The notes: generated by a model from the letters alone, not told the origin. Counted from the first letter of the stretch, positions 34,901-43,892 are shown. The stretch: DNA of 64,000 nt from Sphingobacteriia bacterium RIFOXYC2_FULL_35_18 (GCA_001829005.1 MIAG01000002.1:237210-301209), one strand, 5' to 3'. A program made the numbers and translations.

Positions 34901-36735
34901 ATGACAGCAAAACAGGATTAATTCCTTTTAAAATTAACTCACCCAATAAAAACTATGATTTAATTGCTAACGGGTCGTACAATGTAAAAGACAGTACGGG
35001 AAATTCTTTCAATACGGATATCCAATTAAACGAAACTAAAATTGATATCATAGAAAGTTTGCTAACAGGCCTATTTAGCAATTTAGACGGATTGGCAAAA
35101 GGGAATTTAAGTATTAGTGGAGATTTGAATTCACCACAACTAATAGGTGATATTAGTTTAAGAAATGCAAAACTTAAAGTAGAATTTACTCAAGTAGAGT
35201 ATAACATTGACTCAGCTGAACTCAAGTTTAGTGAAGAGGGTATAGACTTCGGACGATTTACCATTAAAGATAAATATGGAAATACTGGAATGGTAACTGG
35301 AAAATTATTGGAGAAAGGATTCAAGAATATGGGATTTGATTTTGATCTCAGAACCGAGAAGTTGCTAATGATTGATACTGAAGCTAAAGACAATGAACAA
35401 TTTTATGGCAAAGCAATAGGTAAAGCCTCATTGAGTTTTAAAGGCCCTGAATATGATTGTAGAATGAATATAGTTGCCGAAGCCAACGACAGTTCTCATA
35501 TAACCATACCCAATAAACAAAGTAAAGAAAGTGGCTTTGCAGACTTTATTGTATTCAAAACATACGGAACAGAATTACAAGCGTCAAATAGAAAAAGCAA
35601 TTTCAATTTAACAGTAGACTTAGATATCACTGCCAATAATAAAGTAATGATTGATGTTATATTGGACGAAATTAATGGTGATATCATAAAAGCGGTAGGT
35701 AATGGACGATTAATTATAAAAGCAGGAACAGTAGAACCATTAACCATCAAAGGCAGGTATAATATTGAAAGGGGTAATTACGATTTCAATTTTCAATCTT
35801 TATTAAAAAAGCCATTTGAATTATTACCTAATTCAAACAATTACATAGAATGGAATGGAGATCCATTTAAAGCGGTGATGAGCATAGATGCGCAATACAC
35901 TGCAGAGCGTATTTCTTTATCTGATTTAATTGGGAACAATATATTCAGCGGATCAGTAAAAGGTTATAGAGGAGATGTATATGTGATTGCAGAACTGAGG
36001 AATCAACTGAGCAAACCAGATATTAGTTTTAGACTAGATTTCCCTCAGGGAAGTCCTGTAAAAAATGACAATGAATTTGCGGCATTTTTAAACCGAATAC
36101 AAAGAGACGAAAATGAAATATTAAAACAGGTATCATTCTTGATTGTATTTGGCACATTTGCCCCTCCTGGAGAATTCAGCAATAGAAGCGGTAGTAACCC
36201 ATACAATATCAGTTCATTGGGAATCAATACCCTTTCTCAGGTTTTAACCAATGAAGTGAACAAAGCCCTATCAGGCTTATTGTATAAGCTTACTGGAGAT
36301 AGAAGTTTACGATTTGACCTTGGGGCCTCTTTATATAACAGTTCTAGTATTTTTGGAACCACAGGTGGAAATGTACAATCTAATAGCAGTGTGTTAGATA
36401 GATCTAGGGTTAACTTTAAATTGGGTAAAAGCTTTTTAAATAATAATGTGATTGTCACTTTTGGAGGAGACCTTGATTTTAATTTAGGTGCAAGCTCAAG
36501 TGTTCAAAATGGTAATTTCCAATGGCTGCCCGACTTAAACATTGAAATCATTTTAACCAAAGACAGAAAATTGAGAGCGATTATTTTCAATAAAAACAGT
36601 TTGGATATCAGCGGGTCAAATTTTGGTAGAAGAAATAGAACTGGGGCAAGTATATCTTATAGAAGAGATTTCGAAAAGCTTTGGGGCAATAAAGAAAAAG
36701 AAATCATGATTCAATCGCCCATACAGAAGAACTAA
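31981..36735 (+). CDS. TamB-like (DUF490) translocation/assembly protein
   Basis: The 1584-residue protein begins with an inner-membrane signal anchor (MIIFRKFVLILLTVLILLYL) and then long beta-rich repeats typical of TamB/AsmA-like lipid-transfer or assembly proteins (for example VKVKNIQITNGSLFIEG and NGDLNGTSPQLIGDISLRNA-type segments). The C-terminal about 350 residues form the DUF490 region, with FLNRIQRDENEILKQVSFLI and SSLGINTLSQVLTNEVN. Its role at the envelope is the movement of phospholipid or barrel proteins from inner to outer membrane, by family. The start is TTG at 31981; no upstream ATG exists. A BamA-like TamA partner is not adjacent. Its stop shares four bases with the GT39-like gene. 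Confidence 0.85.
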   Translation: MIIFRKFVLILLTVLILLYLAIQTDLVQNALVKYATGKLSNSLGAEVRINKVSFSLFSKVSMEGTLIRDQQKDTLLYAGSLKVNITDWFFLKDKAELKFIGLENAVVKMQRKDSIWNYQFIADYFSTPTTNKKKKNGFELNLKKINLKNVHFFQNDLWVGTQNTIKVGALEIDAEKIDFAKNLYFINDITLTEPRVILQNLEGLRPPKLKKITPYYDGKEMYFNPGGIGIKVKNIQITNGSLFIEGNTNQARKGFDEAHIELFQLNGSLSSLEMNKDTISAKAKIKVKDRSGFELKNLAADIKFTPQIMEFRNLDLQTNKSKLGNYYAMRYKDFNKDFADYINKVTMVAKFNKATIHSDDIAYFAPELKGWNKHINIGGNFEGTVSEFNATALNASIGANTQLTGNLMMKGLPNINTTQIKLSNGTLLTNAYDLGIFVPDLKGITNPNLSALGNITYRGNFNGTIQNFNTTGVFSTKLGGVQTNISMILPSVGEPSFDGFISTKRFNLGKFLQIDSLGLINFSGKLTGSSFNIDKLKTTFDGTVHSVNFNNYTYTNIIANGTIQKKSFNGELEIDDPNLGFTSNVEVDFSKELPLFNIVGDLSKADLFALNLIKNEIKVAGLLDVNFSGKNIDQFIGSAKLLNASIQNPNTSIQFDSLNLISSYQDSIKTLHIGSNDFNASIIGKFNIAELPSSFQAFLHNYYPAYVQSPKTTPKNQQFNFTFNSLYIEPYFKIFTNKISGFNDVNINGSIDTKNIALGVNAYVPYGKYDRYATTGFQLEGKGNFDSLSVTTNIKNIEIGDSLNLPNSVINITSANDHSIVSINTKANSTLDDASLLADVYTLEDGVRIMFRPSSFVLNDKRWTIEEKGELVIRKRFLRANNVQFSQGGFQEIKIETEEEDGGNTSNLVVDLKNIVLGDITSLFMKRETLEGVVSGEIRLTEFLGDFSAKATLKAAEFSYEQDSIGLVNIDASYDSKTGLIPFKINSPNKNYDLIANGSYNVKDSTGNSFNTDIQLNETKIDIIESLLTGLFSNLDGLAKGNLSISGDLNSPQLIGDISLRNAKLKVEFTQVEYNIDSAELKFSEEGIDFGRFTIKDKYGNTGMVTGKLLEKGFKNMGFDFDLRTEKLLMIDTEAKDNEQFYGKAIGKASLSFKGPEYDCRMNIVAEANDSSHITIPNKQSKESGFADFIVFKTYGTELQASNRKSNFNLTVDLDITANNKVMIDVILDEINGDIIKAVGNGRLIIKAGTVEPLTIKGRYNIERGNYDFNFQSLLKKPFELLPNSNNYIEWNGDPFKAVMSIDAQYTAERISLSDLIGNNIFSGSVKGYRGDVYVIAELRNQLSKPDISFRLDFPQGSPVKNDNEFAAFLNRIQRDENEILKQVSFLIVFGTFAPPGEFSNRSGSNPYNISSLGINTLSQVLTNEVNKALSGLLYKLTGDRSLRFDLGASLYNSSSIFGTTGGNVQSNSSVLDRSRVNFKLGKSFLNNNVIVTFGGDLDFNLGASSSVQNGNFQWLPDLNIEIILTKDRKLRAIIFNKNSLDISGSNFGRRNRTGASISYRRDFEKLWGNKEKEIMIQSPIQKN

Positions 36736-38279
36736 TGAATTAAAGGTGAAGGTATTTTTTTACACTCTTTAAGTTGGTAAATATAAAAATAACGCACAAC
36801 GCCCCCACCCCTTTGTTGCAATAATTTCTCAGGCTTTTCAATTGTTTTAAAGTAGGGCCCGTAAGCATCCACCACATTCAATGGTAAATTAGATGGAACA
36901 ATTGCATATGCATCCTGCCCTAATTGTAATGGGCTGCGTTCCTTATTTAACCAAGCAAATTGATGCAAGTCTTGTAACGCACCAATTCCAATTAAAGGCA
37001 TCCCCATTGGCCTCGCCACATAAAATTCTAAATGTCCTCCAGGAAACCATTTGTTAGTGATTAAGACAGCTCCCGCTTTCATTTCACCTTTTTGAATATC
37101 TTCAGCAACCATTATATTGAACTGTTCACCCAATTTATTCCAGCCAGAAAGATCTAAAGTAGGACAGTATTCGCCATAAGATTCAGGAGATTTAGAGCCA
37201 AAATTAACAGGAGAAAATTTTACTGCAATAGTTGCAACAAGCAAAATAGCAATCACTAAAGCAAGTGCCAATTTAAAAACTATTGGGAAAAAATTAGGCT
37301 TGCCAAGTTCAAACCACCCTGCTACTAAAAAATAAAGCGGAATATAGGCAGGCCCCGACCAGTGAGGCAATGTTGGGTTAAACAAAGCAATGCCCCAAAA
37401 CAGGAACAACATAGGCAAACTCATACAAAGAAGCCAGATGCCAATTCTATTTTGCCTAAACCTGAATTTACGCATTGCAAAAAATAGCACGGAAATCCAA
37501 ACCAATAAAAAAACAATTGGATTTTGGTAAGCAAACTCTCCTACTATTTCTTGAATAAAGGAGTCAATTTGTATACCAGTATTGGTTACCCTTTCAGAGT
37601 GAAACTTGTACGTAATAAAATCATTTTGAATATTCCAATACAAAATAGGCACTAAACAAAGAATGGTAATCAATGCTGAAACATACAACCTAGGATTACT
37701 TAACCATTGCCTTTTCTGAAGTAAAATAAATAAGCCAAAGCCAGCCCAAAGAAACAATGCGTGCACTTTACAAAGAGCTGCCAATCCAATCACCAACCCC
37801 AATAATAGCCAGATGCCCCAATTATTTTCATCAGATTTGCGCAACATTAAATGTCCCATAATATATAGCGCACCAGTCCAAAAAGGCATTTGCGGGGAAT
37901 CAGGTAAAACAAAAAATCCAGCAATAAACCCAGTGTAAATAGATGCAGAATATAAAATGGCTGCATACCACCCCATTCTTTCACTAGATAAAAGTTTTCC
38001 AATTTTAAAAATGAACCAAGTGGATATAGCAGCAGCAACAATACTTCCTAATCTTAAAGATATTTCTGAAGCCCAAAACCCATTTAATGTAAATACGCGC
38101 ATCATCCAACCTACCATCGGTGGATGATCAAAATAATTCCAATCAGGTCTAAGTAAATAAGTCCAATAATACACTTCGTCATTGCCTAACTCCAGCAAAG
38201 GAGCCAACAATAATTTGACGAGGATATTAATACCAATTAGGTATAATACTGGTTTTGTATAGGATTTTACCAACAGCAT
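36732..38279 (-). CDS. GT39-like membrane glycosyltransferase
   Basis: The 515-residue protein has about 10-12 membrane helices and the ArnT/PMT-type first loop: ELGNDEVYYWTYLLRPDWNY followed by FDHPPMVGWMM. The acidic pair in NDE and the HPP motif are the catalytic-loop signature of dolichyl-phosphate-mannose-like enzymes that use polyprenyl-linked sugars. The C-terminal periplasmic domain (about 370-515) is soluble. It probably modifies lipid A, a glycan or protein at the periplasmic face. The convergent stop overlap with the tamB-like gene leaves no room for a terminator. aroQ lies 55 bases upstream in the same direction. Confidence 0.82.
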   Translation of the reverse strand: MLLVKSYTKPVLYLIGINILVKLLLAPLLELGNDEVYYWTYLLRPDWNYFDHPPMVGWMMRVFTLNGFWASEISLRLGSIVAAAISTWFIFKIGKLLSSERMGWYAAILYSASIYTGFIAGFFVLPDSPQMPFWTGALYIMGHLMLRKSDENNWGIWLLLGLVIGLAALCKVHALFLWAGFGLFILLQKRQWLSNPRLYVSALITILCLVPILYWNIQNDFITYKFHSERVTNTGIQIDSFIQEIVGEFAYQNPIVFLLVWISVLFFAMRKFRFRQNRIGIWLLCMSLPMLFLFWGIALFNPTLPHWSGPAYIPLYFLVAGWFELGKPNFFPIVFKLALALVIAILLVATIAVKFSPVNFGSKSPESYGEYCPTLDLSGWNKLGEQFNIMVAEDIQKGEMKAGAVLITNKWFPGGHLEFYVARPMGMPLIGIGALQDLHQFAWLNKERSPLQLGQDAYAIVPSNLPLNVVDAYGPYFKTIEKPEKLLQQRGGGVVRYFYIYQLKECKKIPSPLIH

Positions 38280-38334
38280 GGGGGAAGCTGGATATTTTAA
38301 TGGCTAAAGTACGTAAAATTTGATGGATGCATTT

Positions 38335-38763
38335 TTAAGCGGGTTGATGTTGAATTAACCACTCAATGGCAAGTGCATAACCATGCAAACCTAATCCAGC
38401 AATAGTGCCTACCGCCTTGGCCGATACATGAGAAAGTTTTCTAAATTCCTCTCTAGCATGAATATTACTGATATGCACTTCAATGACTTTAGAAGGTATA
38501 GCAGCAATGGCATCACCAATGGCAACACTGGTATGCGTATACCCCCCAGGATTCAGGATAATACCATCAGCATCAAATCCGTGTAATTGCAGCGCATCAA
38601 TTAATTCACCTTCAATATTCGATTGAAAATATACCATCTTAATAGCTGGAAATTTTGCTTGAAGTTGTTCGAAATAAGCTTCAAAAGACATGTTCCCGTA
38701 AACTTCCGGCTCCCTCTTGCCCAATAGATTTAAATTAGGCCCATTAATGATGGCTATTTTCAT
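38335..38763 (-). CDS. aroQ: type II 3-dehydroquinate dehydratase
   Basis: The 142-residue protein dehydrates 3-dehydroquinate in the shikimate pathway. Conserved parts are INGPNLNLLGKREPEVYGN (catalytic Tyr22, Arg17), IILNPGGYTHTSVAIGDA and EVHISNIHAREEFR with the catalytic His, then GLHGYALAIEWL. The length is that of a single-domain dodecameric type II enzyme. It starts nine bases after the carA stop and follows it in the operon; a shared transcription with carA is likely. Confidence 0.94.
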   Translation of the reverse strand: MKIAIINGPNLNLLGKREPEVYGNMSFEAYFEQLQAKFPAIKMVYFQSNIEGELIDALQLHGFDADGIILNPGGYTHTSVAIGDAIAAIPSKVIEVHISNIHAREEFRKLSHVSAKAVGTIAGLGLHGYALAIEWLIQHQPA

Positions 38764-38772
38764 AGATTGAAA

Positions 38773-39876
38773 TTACTGCATCATTTCTACAAAACGATCA
38801 AATAAATAACGGCTATCATGTGGGCCTGGCGTACTTTCAGGATGGTATTGAACGCTAAAAGCAGGTCGATCTTTTAATCTTATCCCTTCAATAGAGTCAT
38901 CATTCAAATTAACATGAGTCACTTCTACATTGGGATGATTTTTCACCGCAACTGGGTCAACACCAAAACCATGGTTTTGAGTGGTGATTTCGCATTGACC
39001 AGTAATAATATTTTTTACAGGGTGATTTAAGCCTCTGTGCCCATGGTGCATTTTAAAGGTTGGGATATCATTCGCCAAAGCCAAGAGCTGATGCCCTAAA
39101 CAAATTCCGAATACCGGCTTTTTCTCTGCTAAAATATCTTTAACAGTTGTTACTGCATAAGGCATTGCAGCGGGATCACCAGGACCATTTGAAATAAAAT
39201 AACCAGAAGGATTAAATTCCTTTAGCCTGTTTAATGGAGTTTTTGCAGGATGCACTCGAATATGAGCACCTCTACTTACTAAACATTGAAGAATATGTTG
39301 TTTAACACCAAAGTCTAAAACAGCAACTTTAATAGAAGAATTAGCATCCCCCATTTCATATTCAGTTGCAGTACTTACCGTGCTTGCTAACTCTTGTCCA
39401 TCCATATTAGGAACTGCTTTCAATTGCTCTTTTAATTGATCAACCGAAAGCTCTTCAGAAGAAATAATACAGTTCATTGCCCCTTCCGTTCTTATATGTG
39501 CAACTAAAGCTCGAGTATCAATACCATCAATCGCTACAATATTATTGTCGATTAAATAAGCATTCAAGTCTTGATTTGCTTGATGTCTACTAAATTGTTC
39601 TTCTAAGTTTCTGGCAATTAAGCCGTGAATTTTGACTGAACTACTTTCAACATCTGTTTCTTTCACACCATAATTACCAATATGAACGGTGTTCATGATC
39701 AATACCTGACCAGTATAACTAGGATCGGTGAATACTTCTTGGTATCCAGTCATTCCAGTATTAAAACAAATTTCACCAGTTGCAGTTCCAATTTTACCAA
39801 AAGACATTCCATGAAAAACATGACCGTCTGCAAGAACTAATACTGAGGGTTTTCTAGATGTAGTAGACTGAGGCAT
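38773..39876 (-). CDS. carA: carbamoyl-phosphate synthase small subunit
   Basis: The 367-residue protein is the glutaminase subunit supplying ammonia to CarB for arginine and pyrimidine synthesis. The N-terminal domain has GTATGEICFNTGMTGYQEV; the class I amidotransferase domain has the nucleophile in PVFGICLGHQLLALA and the His-Glu pair in FSVQYHPESTPGPHDSR. carB is not in the window. It follows rplQ after a 94-base gap with a terminator and is nine bases before aroQ, so carA-aroQ seem to form a unit of their own. Confidence 0.95.
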   Translation of the reverse strand: MPQSTTSRKPSVLVLADGHVFHGMSFGKIGTATGEICFNTGMTGYQEVFTDPSYTGQVLIMNTVHIGNYGVKETDVESSSVKIHGLIARNLEEQFSRHQANQDLNAYLIDNNIVAIDGIDTRALVAHIRTEGAMNCIISSEELSVDQLKEQLKAVPNMDGQELASTVSTATEYEMGDANSSIKVAVLDFGVKQHILQCLVSRGAHIRVHPAKTPLNRLKEFNPSGYFISNGPGDPAAMPYAVTTVKDILAEKKPVFGICLGHQLLALANDIPTFKMHHGHRGLNHPVKNIITGQCEITTQNHGFGVDPVAVKNHPNVEVTHVNLNDDSIEGIRLKDRPAFSVQYHPESTPGPHDSRYLFDRFVEMMQ

Positions 39877-39916
39877 AATTACATTTATGAGTGCAAAAGA
39901 AATGCATTTTTATTAA

Positions 39917-39947
39917 AAAAGGCAAAACCGATACGATTTTGCCTTTT
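39917..39947 (-). terminator. terminator after rplQ
   Basis: AAAAGGCAAAACCG (39917-39930) pairs with CGATTTTGCCTTTT (39934-39947) with one mismatch. On the minus strand it is followed by a T-tract (TTTTTTAAT), so it terminates the ribosomal protein operon before carA. T's on the plus side also make it bidirectional. Confidence 0.75.
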
Positions 39948-39970
39948 ATTTTTTAGAACCACTTCATATA

Positions 39971-40483
39971 TTATTCAGCGGCTTTTTCTTCAGTTGAAGT
40001 AGCTTCAGGAGCAGCTACAGTTTCTTCGTTTTCAGCTTTTTTAGGAGCGCGACTACGACGAGTTTTTTTAGCTGGCTCAGTAGCAGAAGCAACAGATTTA
40101 CCGTAGATTTCATTGAAGTCTACTAACTCAATCATCGCTTTTTCTGCGTTGTCACCCGGACGAATGCCGAGTTTCAAAATACGAGTGTAACCACCCGGAC
40201 GTGAAGCAACTTTAGGACCTACAACGGTAAAAAGTTCTTTAACAGCAGCTTTATCTTGTAACTCAGCAAATACTAAGCGATGATTGTGGCTGATCTGAGA
40301 TGCAGACTCATTCTTCTTAGTCTTAGTAATCAATGGCTCAACATAAGCTCTTAATGCTTTAGCTTTTGCTAAAGTAGTAACGATACGCTTATGCGTGATT
40401 AATTGGCTTGCAAGGTTTTGCAATAAAGCTACTCTGTGTGCCTTCTTACGGCCTAGGTTGTTGATTTTGTCTCCGTGACGCAT
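39971..40483 (-). CDS. rplQ: 50S ribosomal protein L17
   Basis: The 170-residue protein has the L17 core (residues 1-115): MRHGDKINNLGRKKAHRVAL and SQLITHKRIVTTLAKAKALR. A tail of about 45 residues rich in Lys, Glu and Ala (EPAKKTRRSRAPKKAENEE) is typical of Bacteroidota L17 but longer than in E. coli (127 residues). It is the last gene of the alpha-operon block; two tandem hairpins lie between rpoA and rplQ. Confidence 0.95.
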   Translation of the reverse strand: MRHGDKINNLGRKKAHRVALLQNLASQLITHKRIVTTLAKAKALRAYVEPLITKTKKNESASQISHNHRLVFAELQDKAAVKELFTVVGPKVASRPGGYTRILKLGIRPGDNAEKAMIELVDFNEIYGKSVASATEPAKKTRRSRAPKKAENEETVAAPEATSTEEKAAE

Positions 40484-40499
40484 GACATTTAAGTTTTAA

Positions 40500-40555
40500 C
40501 TCCACACCGTGTCAGGATTTGTGGAGGGTGTTGTTCCAAATAAAATCGGAACAAC
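40500..40555 (-). promoter_or_regulatory. two tandem hairpins between rpoA and rplQ
   Basis: Two perfect inverted repeats lie in the 80-base gap: CTCCACA (40500-40506) with TGTGGAG (40520-40526), and GTTGTTCC (40530-40537) with GGAACAAC (40548-40555). Neither has a T-tract, so they look like mRNA structures, perhaps for translational control or mRNA stability of rplQ. Confidence 0.5.
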
Positions 40556-40563
40556 GTGATGAA

Positions 40564-41565
40564 TTAATTATCTAAGTTATCTAGTCCAAGTTTACCAAGA
40601 TCCATTCCGAAGCTTAGTCCTCTTTCTGTTAATACTTGTTCAATTTCGGATAAAGATTTCTGACCAAAGTTTCTAAACTTCATCAAATCTTCTTGCTCAT
40701 ACTGAACCAATTCGCTCAAGCTGTTAATTTTAGCAGCTTTCAAGCAATTGAATGCACGTACAGAAAGATCTAAATCTTCTAGAGGAGTCTTCAATACTTT
40801 ACGTAATTGTAAAACGTGCTCATCTACTACATCTTCTTTCTTATCTTCTTTGTTATCAAAAGTGATGTTTTCATCAGTAATGATCATCAAATGCTGAATA
40901 AGAATACGAGAAGCTTGCTTTACAGCATCTTCAGGATGAATAGTACCATCGGTAGCAACATCTAAGATTAATTTCTCATAATCGGTTCTTTGTTCAACAC
41001 GATAGTTTTCAATTGCGTATTTAACGTTCTTGATTGGTGTGTGAATTGAATCGATAGCGATGTAACCAAATGGTGCATCTTTTACTTTATTTTCTTCAGC
41101 AGGAACATATCCACGACCTCTTGCGATAGTCAATTCAATGTCTAGCTTAGCAGTAGGATCCATAGTACAGATCAACAACTCAGGATTCATTACCTGGAAA
41201 CTTGGAGACTGCTCTCCAATCATTCCTGCTGTGAATTCGCTGCGACCTTTAACAGACAAGTTGATTTTTTCAGAAGTCAACTCTATATCGGCGTTTCTTT
41301 TGAAACGAACCTGCTTTAAGTTAAGGATCATTTCGGTAACATCTTCGGTAATGCCTTTGATAGTAGCAAACTCATGGTCTACACCATCAATTTTGATACC
41401 TACTATTGCATAACCTTCTAATGAACTCAACAAAACTCTGCGAAGTGCATTACCAATGGTTAAACCGTATCCTGGCTCAAGAGGGCGAAATTCAAACTGA
41501 CCTTCAAAATCAGTTGCTTTCTGAAGAACGATTTTGTCTGGCTTTTGGAAGCTTAATATTGCCAT
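40564..41565 (-). CDS. rpoA: RNA polymerase alpha subunit
   Basis: The 333-residue protein has an N-terminal dimerisation domain (about 1-230: [20 protein letters not shown], with GDSLQ-like [17 protein letters not shown]) and the C-terminal domain with the helix-hairpin-helix ([20 protein letters not shown] and [19 protein letters not shown]) that binds UP elements and activators. It sits between rpsD and rplQ, 38 bases after rpsD, the usual order. Confidence 0.97.
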   Translation of the reverse strand: MAILSFQKPDKIVLQKATDFEGQFEFRPLEPGYGLTIGNALRRVLLSSLEGYAIVGIKIDGVDHEFATIKGITEDVTEMILNLKQVRFKRNADIELTSEKINLSVKGRSEFTAGMIGEQSPSFQVMNPELLICTMDPTAKLDIELTIARGRGYVPAEENKVKDAPFGYIAIDSIHTPIKNVKYAIENYRVEQRTDYEKLILDVATDGTIHPEDAVKQASRILIQHLMIITDENITFDNKEDKKEDVVDEHVLQLRKVLKTPLEDLDLSVRAFNCLKAAKINSLSELVQYEQEDLMKFRNFGQKSLSEIEQVLTERGLSFGMDLGKLGLDNLDN

Positions 41566-41603
41566 TTTAAAACGTGTTTTACTTATTAGGTGAATAGAAA
41601 AAA

Positions 41604-42209
41604 TTACTTAGAGTACAATTCTACGATCAACTGCTCCTTAATATTTTCAGGAACGTGTTCGCGCTCTGGCATCGTAATGAACGTACCTTTCTTTTCGGTT
41701 TCGTTCCAATCTAACCAGCCAAACTTAGGGTTCTTACCACGAGTTTTGCTAGTAATACCAGAGTTGTCAGCACTTTTAGGACGGTAAGCAATAATATCAC
41801 CTGGCTTACATGTGTAAGAAGGTACATTCATGATTTCGCCATTTACAGTAATATGCTTGTGGTTAACCAACTGACGCGCTTCAGGGCGGCTAGCAGTTAA
41901 TCCCATACGGAATACTGTATTGTCTAAACGTGCTTCTAATAATTTAATCAGGTTTTCACCGGTAACACCTTTTAAACGCTGAGCTTCTTCAAAAGTTTTG
42001 CGGAACTGGCGCTCCAATACACCATAAGTGTACTTAGCCTTTTGTTTCTCTCTTAACTGTAGAGCGTATTCGCCTAAAGTTTTACGTTTACGAGCAGCAC
42101 CATGCTGTCCGGGAGGGTTAGAGTTTTTGCCTAACCACTTTGCGTTTCCTAAAATAGGTTCGCCAAAGATTCTGGAGATTTTGGTCTTAGGACCAGTGTA
42201 ACGTGCCAT
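41604..42209 (-). CDS. rpsD: 30S ribosomal protein S4
   Basis: The 201-residue protein shows the N-terminal S4 domain, then the RNA-binding S4 fold ([20 protein letters not shown] and [19 protein letters not shown]). The N-terminal zinc-binding cysteines found in some S4 proteins are absent. Its family also represses alpha-operon translation in some bacteria; the hairpins in this block have not been tied to it. The 143-base gap before it (from rpsK) holds no strong hairpin. Confidence 0.96.
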   Translation of the reverse strand: MARYTGPKTKISRIFGEPILGNAKWLGKNSNPPGQHGAARKRKTLGEYALQLREKQKAKYTYGVLERQFRKTFEEAQRLKGVTGENLIKLLEARLDNTVFRMGLTASRPEARQLVNHKHITVNGEIMNVPSYTCKPGDIIAYRPKSADNSGITSKTRGKNPKFGWLDWNETEKKGTFITMPEREHVPENIKEQLIVELYSK

Positions 42210-42352
42210 AGTTTAAATTTTCATTTCGATTTTTTTAGAATTCGTTGCTTCGATCGGTTAAAAATCGTAAAAAATGAATCGGGCAACCTTTTGATAAATG
42301 AAACCTTGTGGCTCAATATTCTTTCCACTACCCCTATTGGGGCTTAGGGTTA

Positions 42353-42763
42353 TTATACTCTTCTTTGTTTTGGAGGACGACAACCATTGTGTGGCATAGG
42401 AGTTACATCCTTAATAGAAGTCACTTCAATACCTGATTGTGCTATAGAACGAATTGCTCCTTCGCGTCCTGCACCTGGTCCTTTAACAAAAACATCCACA
42501 CGCTTCAAGCCTGCGTCCATTGCAACTTTAGCAGCGTCAGCAGCAGCCATTTGTGCAGCGTAAGGAGTATTCTTTTTAGAACCTTTGAAACCCATTTTAC
42601 CAGCACTACTCCAGCTAATTACTTGACCGGTCTTGTTGGTAAAACTGATAATGATGTTGTTGAAAGTAGCAGAGATTCTAACCTCACCGGCCGCATCTAC
42701 TTTTACTACTCTTTTCTTGGCAGCAGCTTTTGCACTGTTCTGCGCTTTTTGTGGTTTAGCCAT
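42353..42763 (-). CDS. rpsK: 30S ribosomal protein S11
   Basis: The 136-residue protein has a basic N-terminal extension ([20 protein letters not shown]) and the S11 core with [33 protein letters not shown] and [17 protein letters not shown], and ends [15 protein letters not shown]. It forms part of the platform of the small subunit. A terminator-like hairpin sits between it and rpsM. Confidence 0.97.
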   Translation of the reverse strand: MAKPQKAQNSAKAAAKKRVVKVDAAGEVRISATFNNIIISFTNKTGQVISWSSAGKMGFKGSKKNTPYAAQMAAADAAKVAMDAGLKRVDVFVKGPGAGREGAIRSIAQSGIEVTSIKDVTPMPHNGCRPPKQRRV

Positions 42764-42885
42764 TTTCGCTTTTTTAGGTAGTCTTCCCCAAAGGGATGGT
42801 TAAAAAAAATCCGTTGTTACGGAACCTTAGCATCTCCCCCTTTAAAATAAAGAGATCCAATACAAAGGATTTATTTATGTAAGAA

Positions 42886-42909
42886 AGCCCGAAGTGATTA
42901 CTTCGGGCT
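42886..42909 (-). terminator. hairpin between rpsM and rpsK
   Basis: AGCCCGAAG (42886-42894) pairs perfectly with CTTCGGGCT (42901-42909). On the minus strand it is followed by TTCTT, a weak U-tract, in the middle of the alpha operon. It could be an attenuator or an RNA processing site; readthrough must be common since the downstream genes are essential. Confidence 0.45.
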
Positions 42910-42915
42910 AACTAT

Positions 42916-43296
42916 TTATTTTTTAGCTGCTTTCTTCTTGCCGGCAACCGTTTTACGCTTACCCTTTCTGGTACGGCTATTGGTTTTGGTTCTTTGACCA
43001 CGAACAGGAAGTCCTTTACGATGACGCAACCCTCTGTAACATGCAATATCTAGCAAACGCTTGATACTCATAGATACTTCACTTCTAAGTGCACCTTCTA
43101 CCTTAAACTCATTATTAATGATATTACGGATAGCAGTTTGCTCTTCGTCATTCCACTGGTTTACTTTCTTATCAAAGTCAATACCTGCTTTTTCAAGGAT
43201 ATACTGAGCTGTTGAACGTCCAATACCAAAAATGTAGGTTAAACCAATCTCACCTCTTTTGTTTTTTGGCAAATCAATACCGGCAATACGAGCCAT
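42916..43296 (-). CDS. rpsM: 30S ribosomal protein S13
   Basis: The 126-residue protein has [38 protein letters not shown] and the C-terminal RNA-binding tail ([20 protein letters not shown]) with a basic extension. It is at the head of the small subunit. It lies 38 bases after rpmJ, in the usual order. Confidence 0.97.
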   Translation of the reverse strand: MARIAGIDLPKNKRGEIGLTYIFGIGRSTAQYILEKAGIDFDKKVNQWNDEEQTAIRNIINNEFKVEGALRSEVSMSIKRLLDIACYRGLRHRKGLPVRGQRTKTNSRTRKGKRKTVAGKKKAAKK

Positions 43297-43334
43297 ATTA
43301 TTATTGTTTTATGCTGTTAATTTGATTAATCGAA

Positions 43335-43451
43335 TTATCCCTGACGCTGCTTAAAGCGAGGATTCTTTTTGTTAATCACAAATAATTTACCCTTGCGCTT
43401 CACGATCTTACAATCGGCACTGCGTTTTTTAATGGAAGCTCTTACTTTCAT
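43335..43451 (-). CDS. rpmJ: 50S ribosomal protein L36 (Cys-poor form)
   Basis: A 38-residue protein can be read from ATG at 43451 to TAA at 43335: it begins [20 protein letters not shown] and ends NPRFKQRQG, a clear L36. Only one Cys (Cys14) is left; the zinc ribbon (CxxC...C...H of the C+ type) is lost, with Ser, Asn and Arg/Phe at the other positions. It sits between infA and rpsM, as in other bacteria. The gene is short and easy to miss. Codons include AAG and GTG, as in its neighbours. Confidence 0.9.
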   Translation of the reverse strand: MKVRASIKKRSADCKIVKRKGKLFVINKKNPRFKQRQG

Positions 43452-43518
43452 TGTTTGGTTGTTTAACTGTTATATTCCTGTTACGTTCCGTTTCTGTTTT
43501 GGATTCAATTTCAGTTAC

Positions 43519-43737
43519 TTATTTGTACCTGAAAATGATTCTTCCTCTACTTAAATCGTAAGGGCTCATCTCCACCCCTACTTTATCCCCCGGTAGAATT
43601 CGGATGTAGTGCATCCTCATTTTTCCTGAAATAGTGGCCAATATTTCATGACCATTTTCTAATTTAACCCTGAACATAGCATTACTTAATGCTTCCAGAA
43701 TTACTCCGTCTTGTTTAATCAATGGTTGTTTCGACAT
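43519..43737 (-). CDS. infA: translation initiation factor IF-1
   Basis: The 72-residue protein is an OB-fold factor that binds the A site during initiation: [40 protein letters not shown] and [20 protein letters not shown]. It starts with a clear -7 promoter (43754-43761), so it heads the infA-rpmJ-rpsM-rpsK-rpsD-rpoA-rplQ unit. The genes map and secY, which often precede infA, are not upstream; a 43973-44377 unrelated gene and a terminator lie there instead. Confidence 0.96.
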   Translation of the reverse strand: MSKQPLIKQDGVILEALSNAMFRVKLENGHEILATISGKMRMHYIRILPGDKVGVEMSPYDLSRGRIIFRYK

Positions 43738-43753
43738 ACTATTTTTGGGGCTG

Positions 43754-43761
43754 CAAAGATA
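43754..43761 (-). promoter_or_regulatory. -7 promoter box for the infA-rplQ operon
   Basis: On the minus strand TATCTTTG, an exact TAnnTTTG match, lies 17 bases before the infA ATG. No clear -33 TTTG was found at the usual distance. The gap of 235 bases (43738-43972) also holds the upstream terminator. Confidence 0.5.
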
Positions 43762-43892
43762 TTAGAATACAACCGAATTATGAAAAATAAGGGGAAAAAA
43801 CTCTTGAAAATGTGGAAAAAAAATCAAGAAAAGGGGTTTTCCACAGCCAAAATGGCCAAAACAAGGCATTTTCGGGTGCAAAAATAATGCAA

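Noticed and set aside
42227-42267. Inverted repeat CGATTTTT/AAAAATCG before rpsD
   Set aside because: The stem is AT-rich and the loop is 25 bases, so it is likely by chance.
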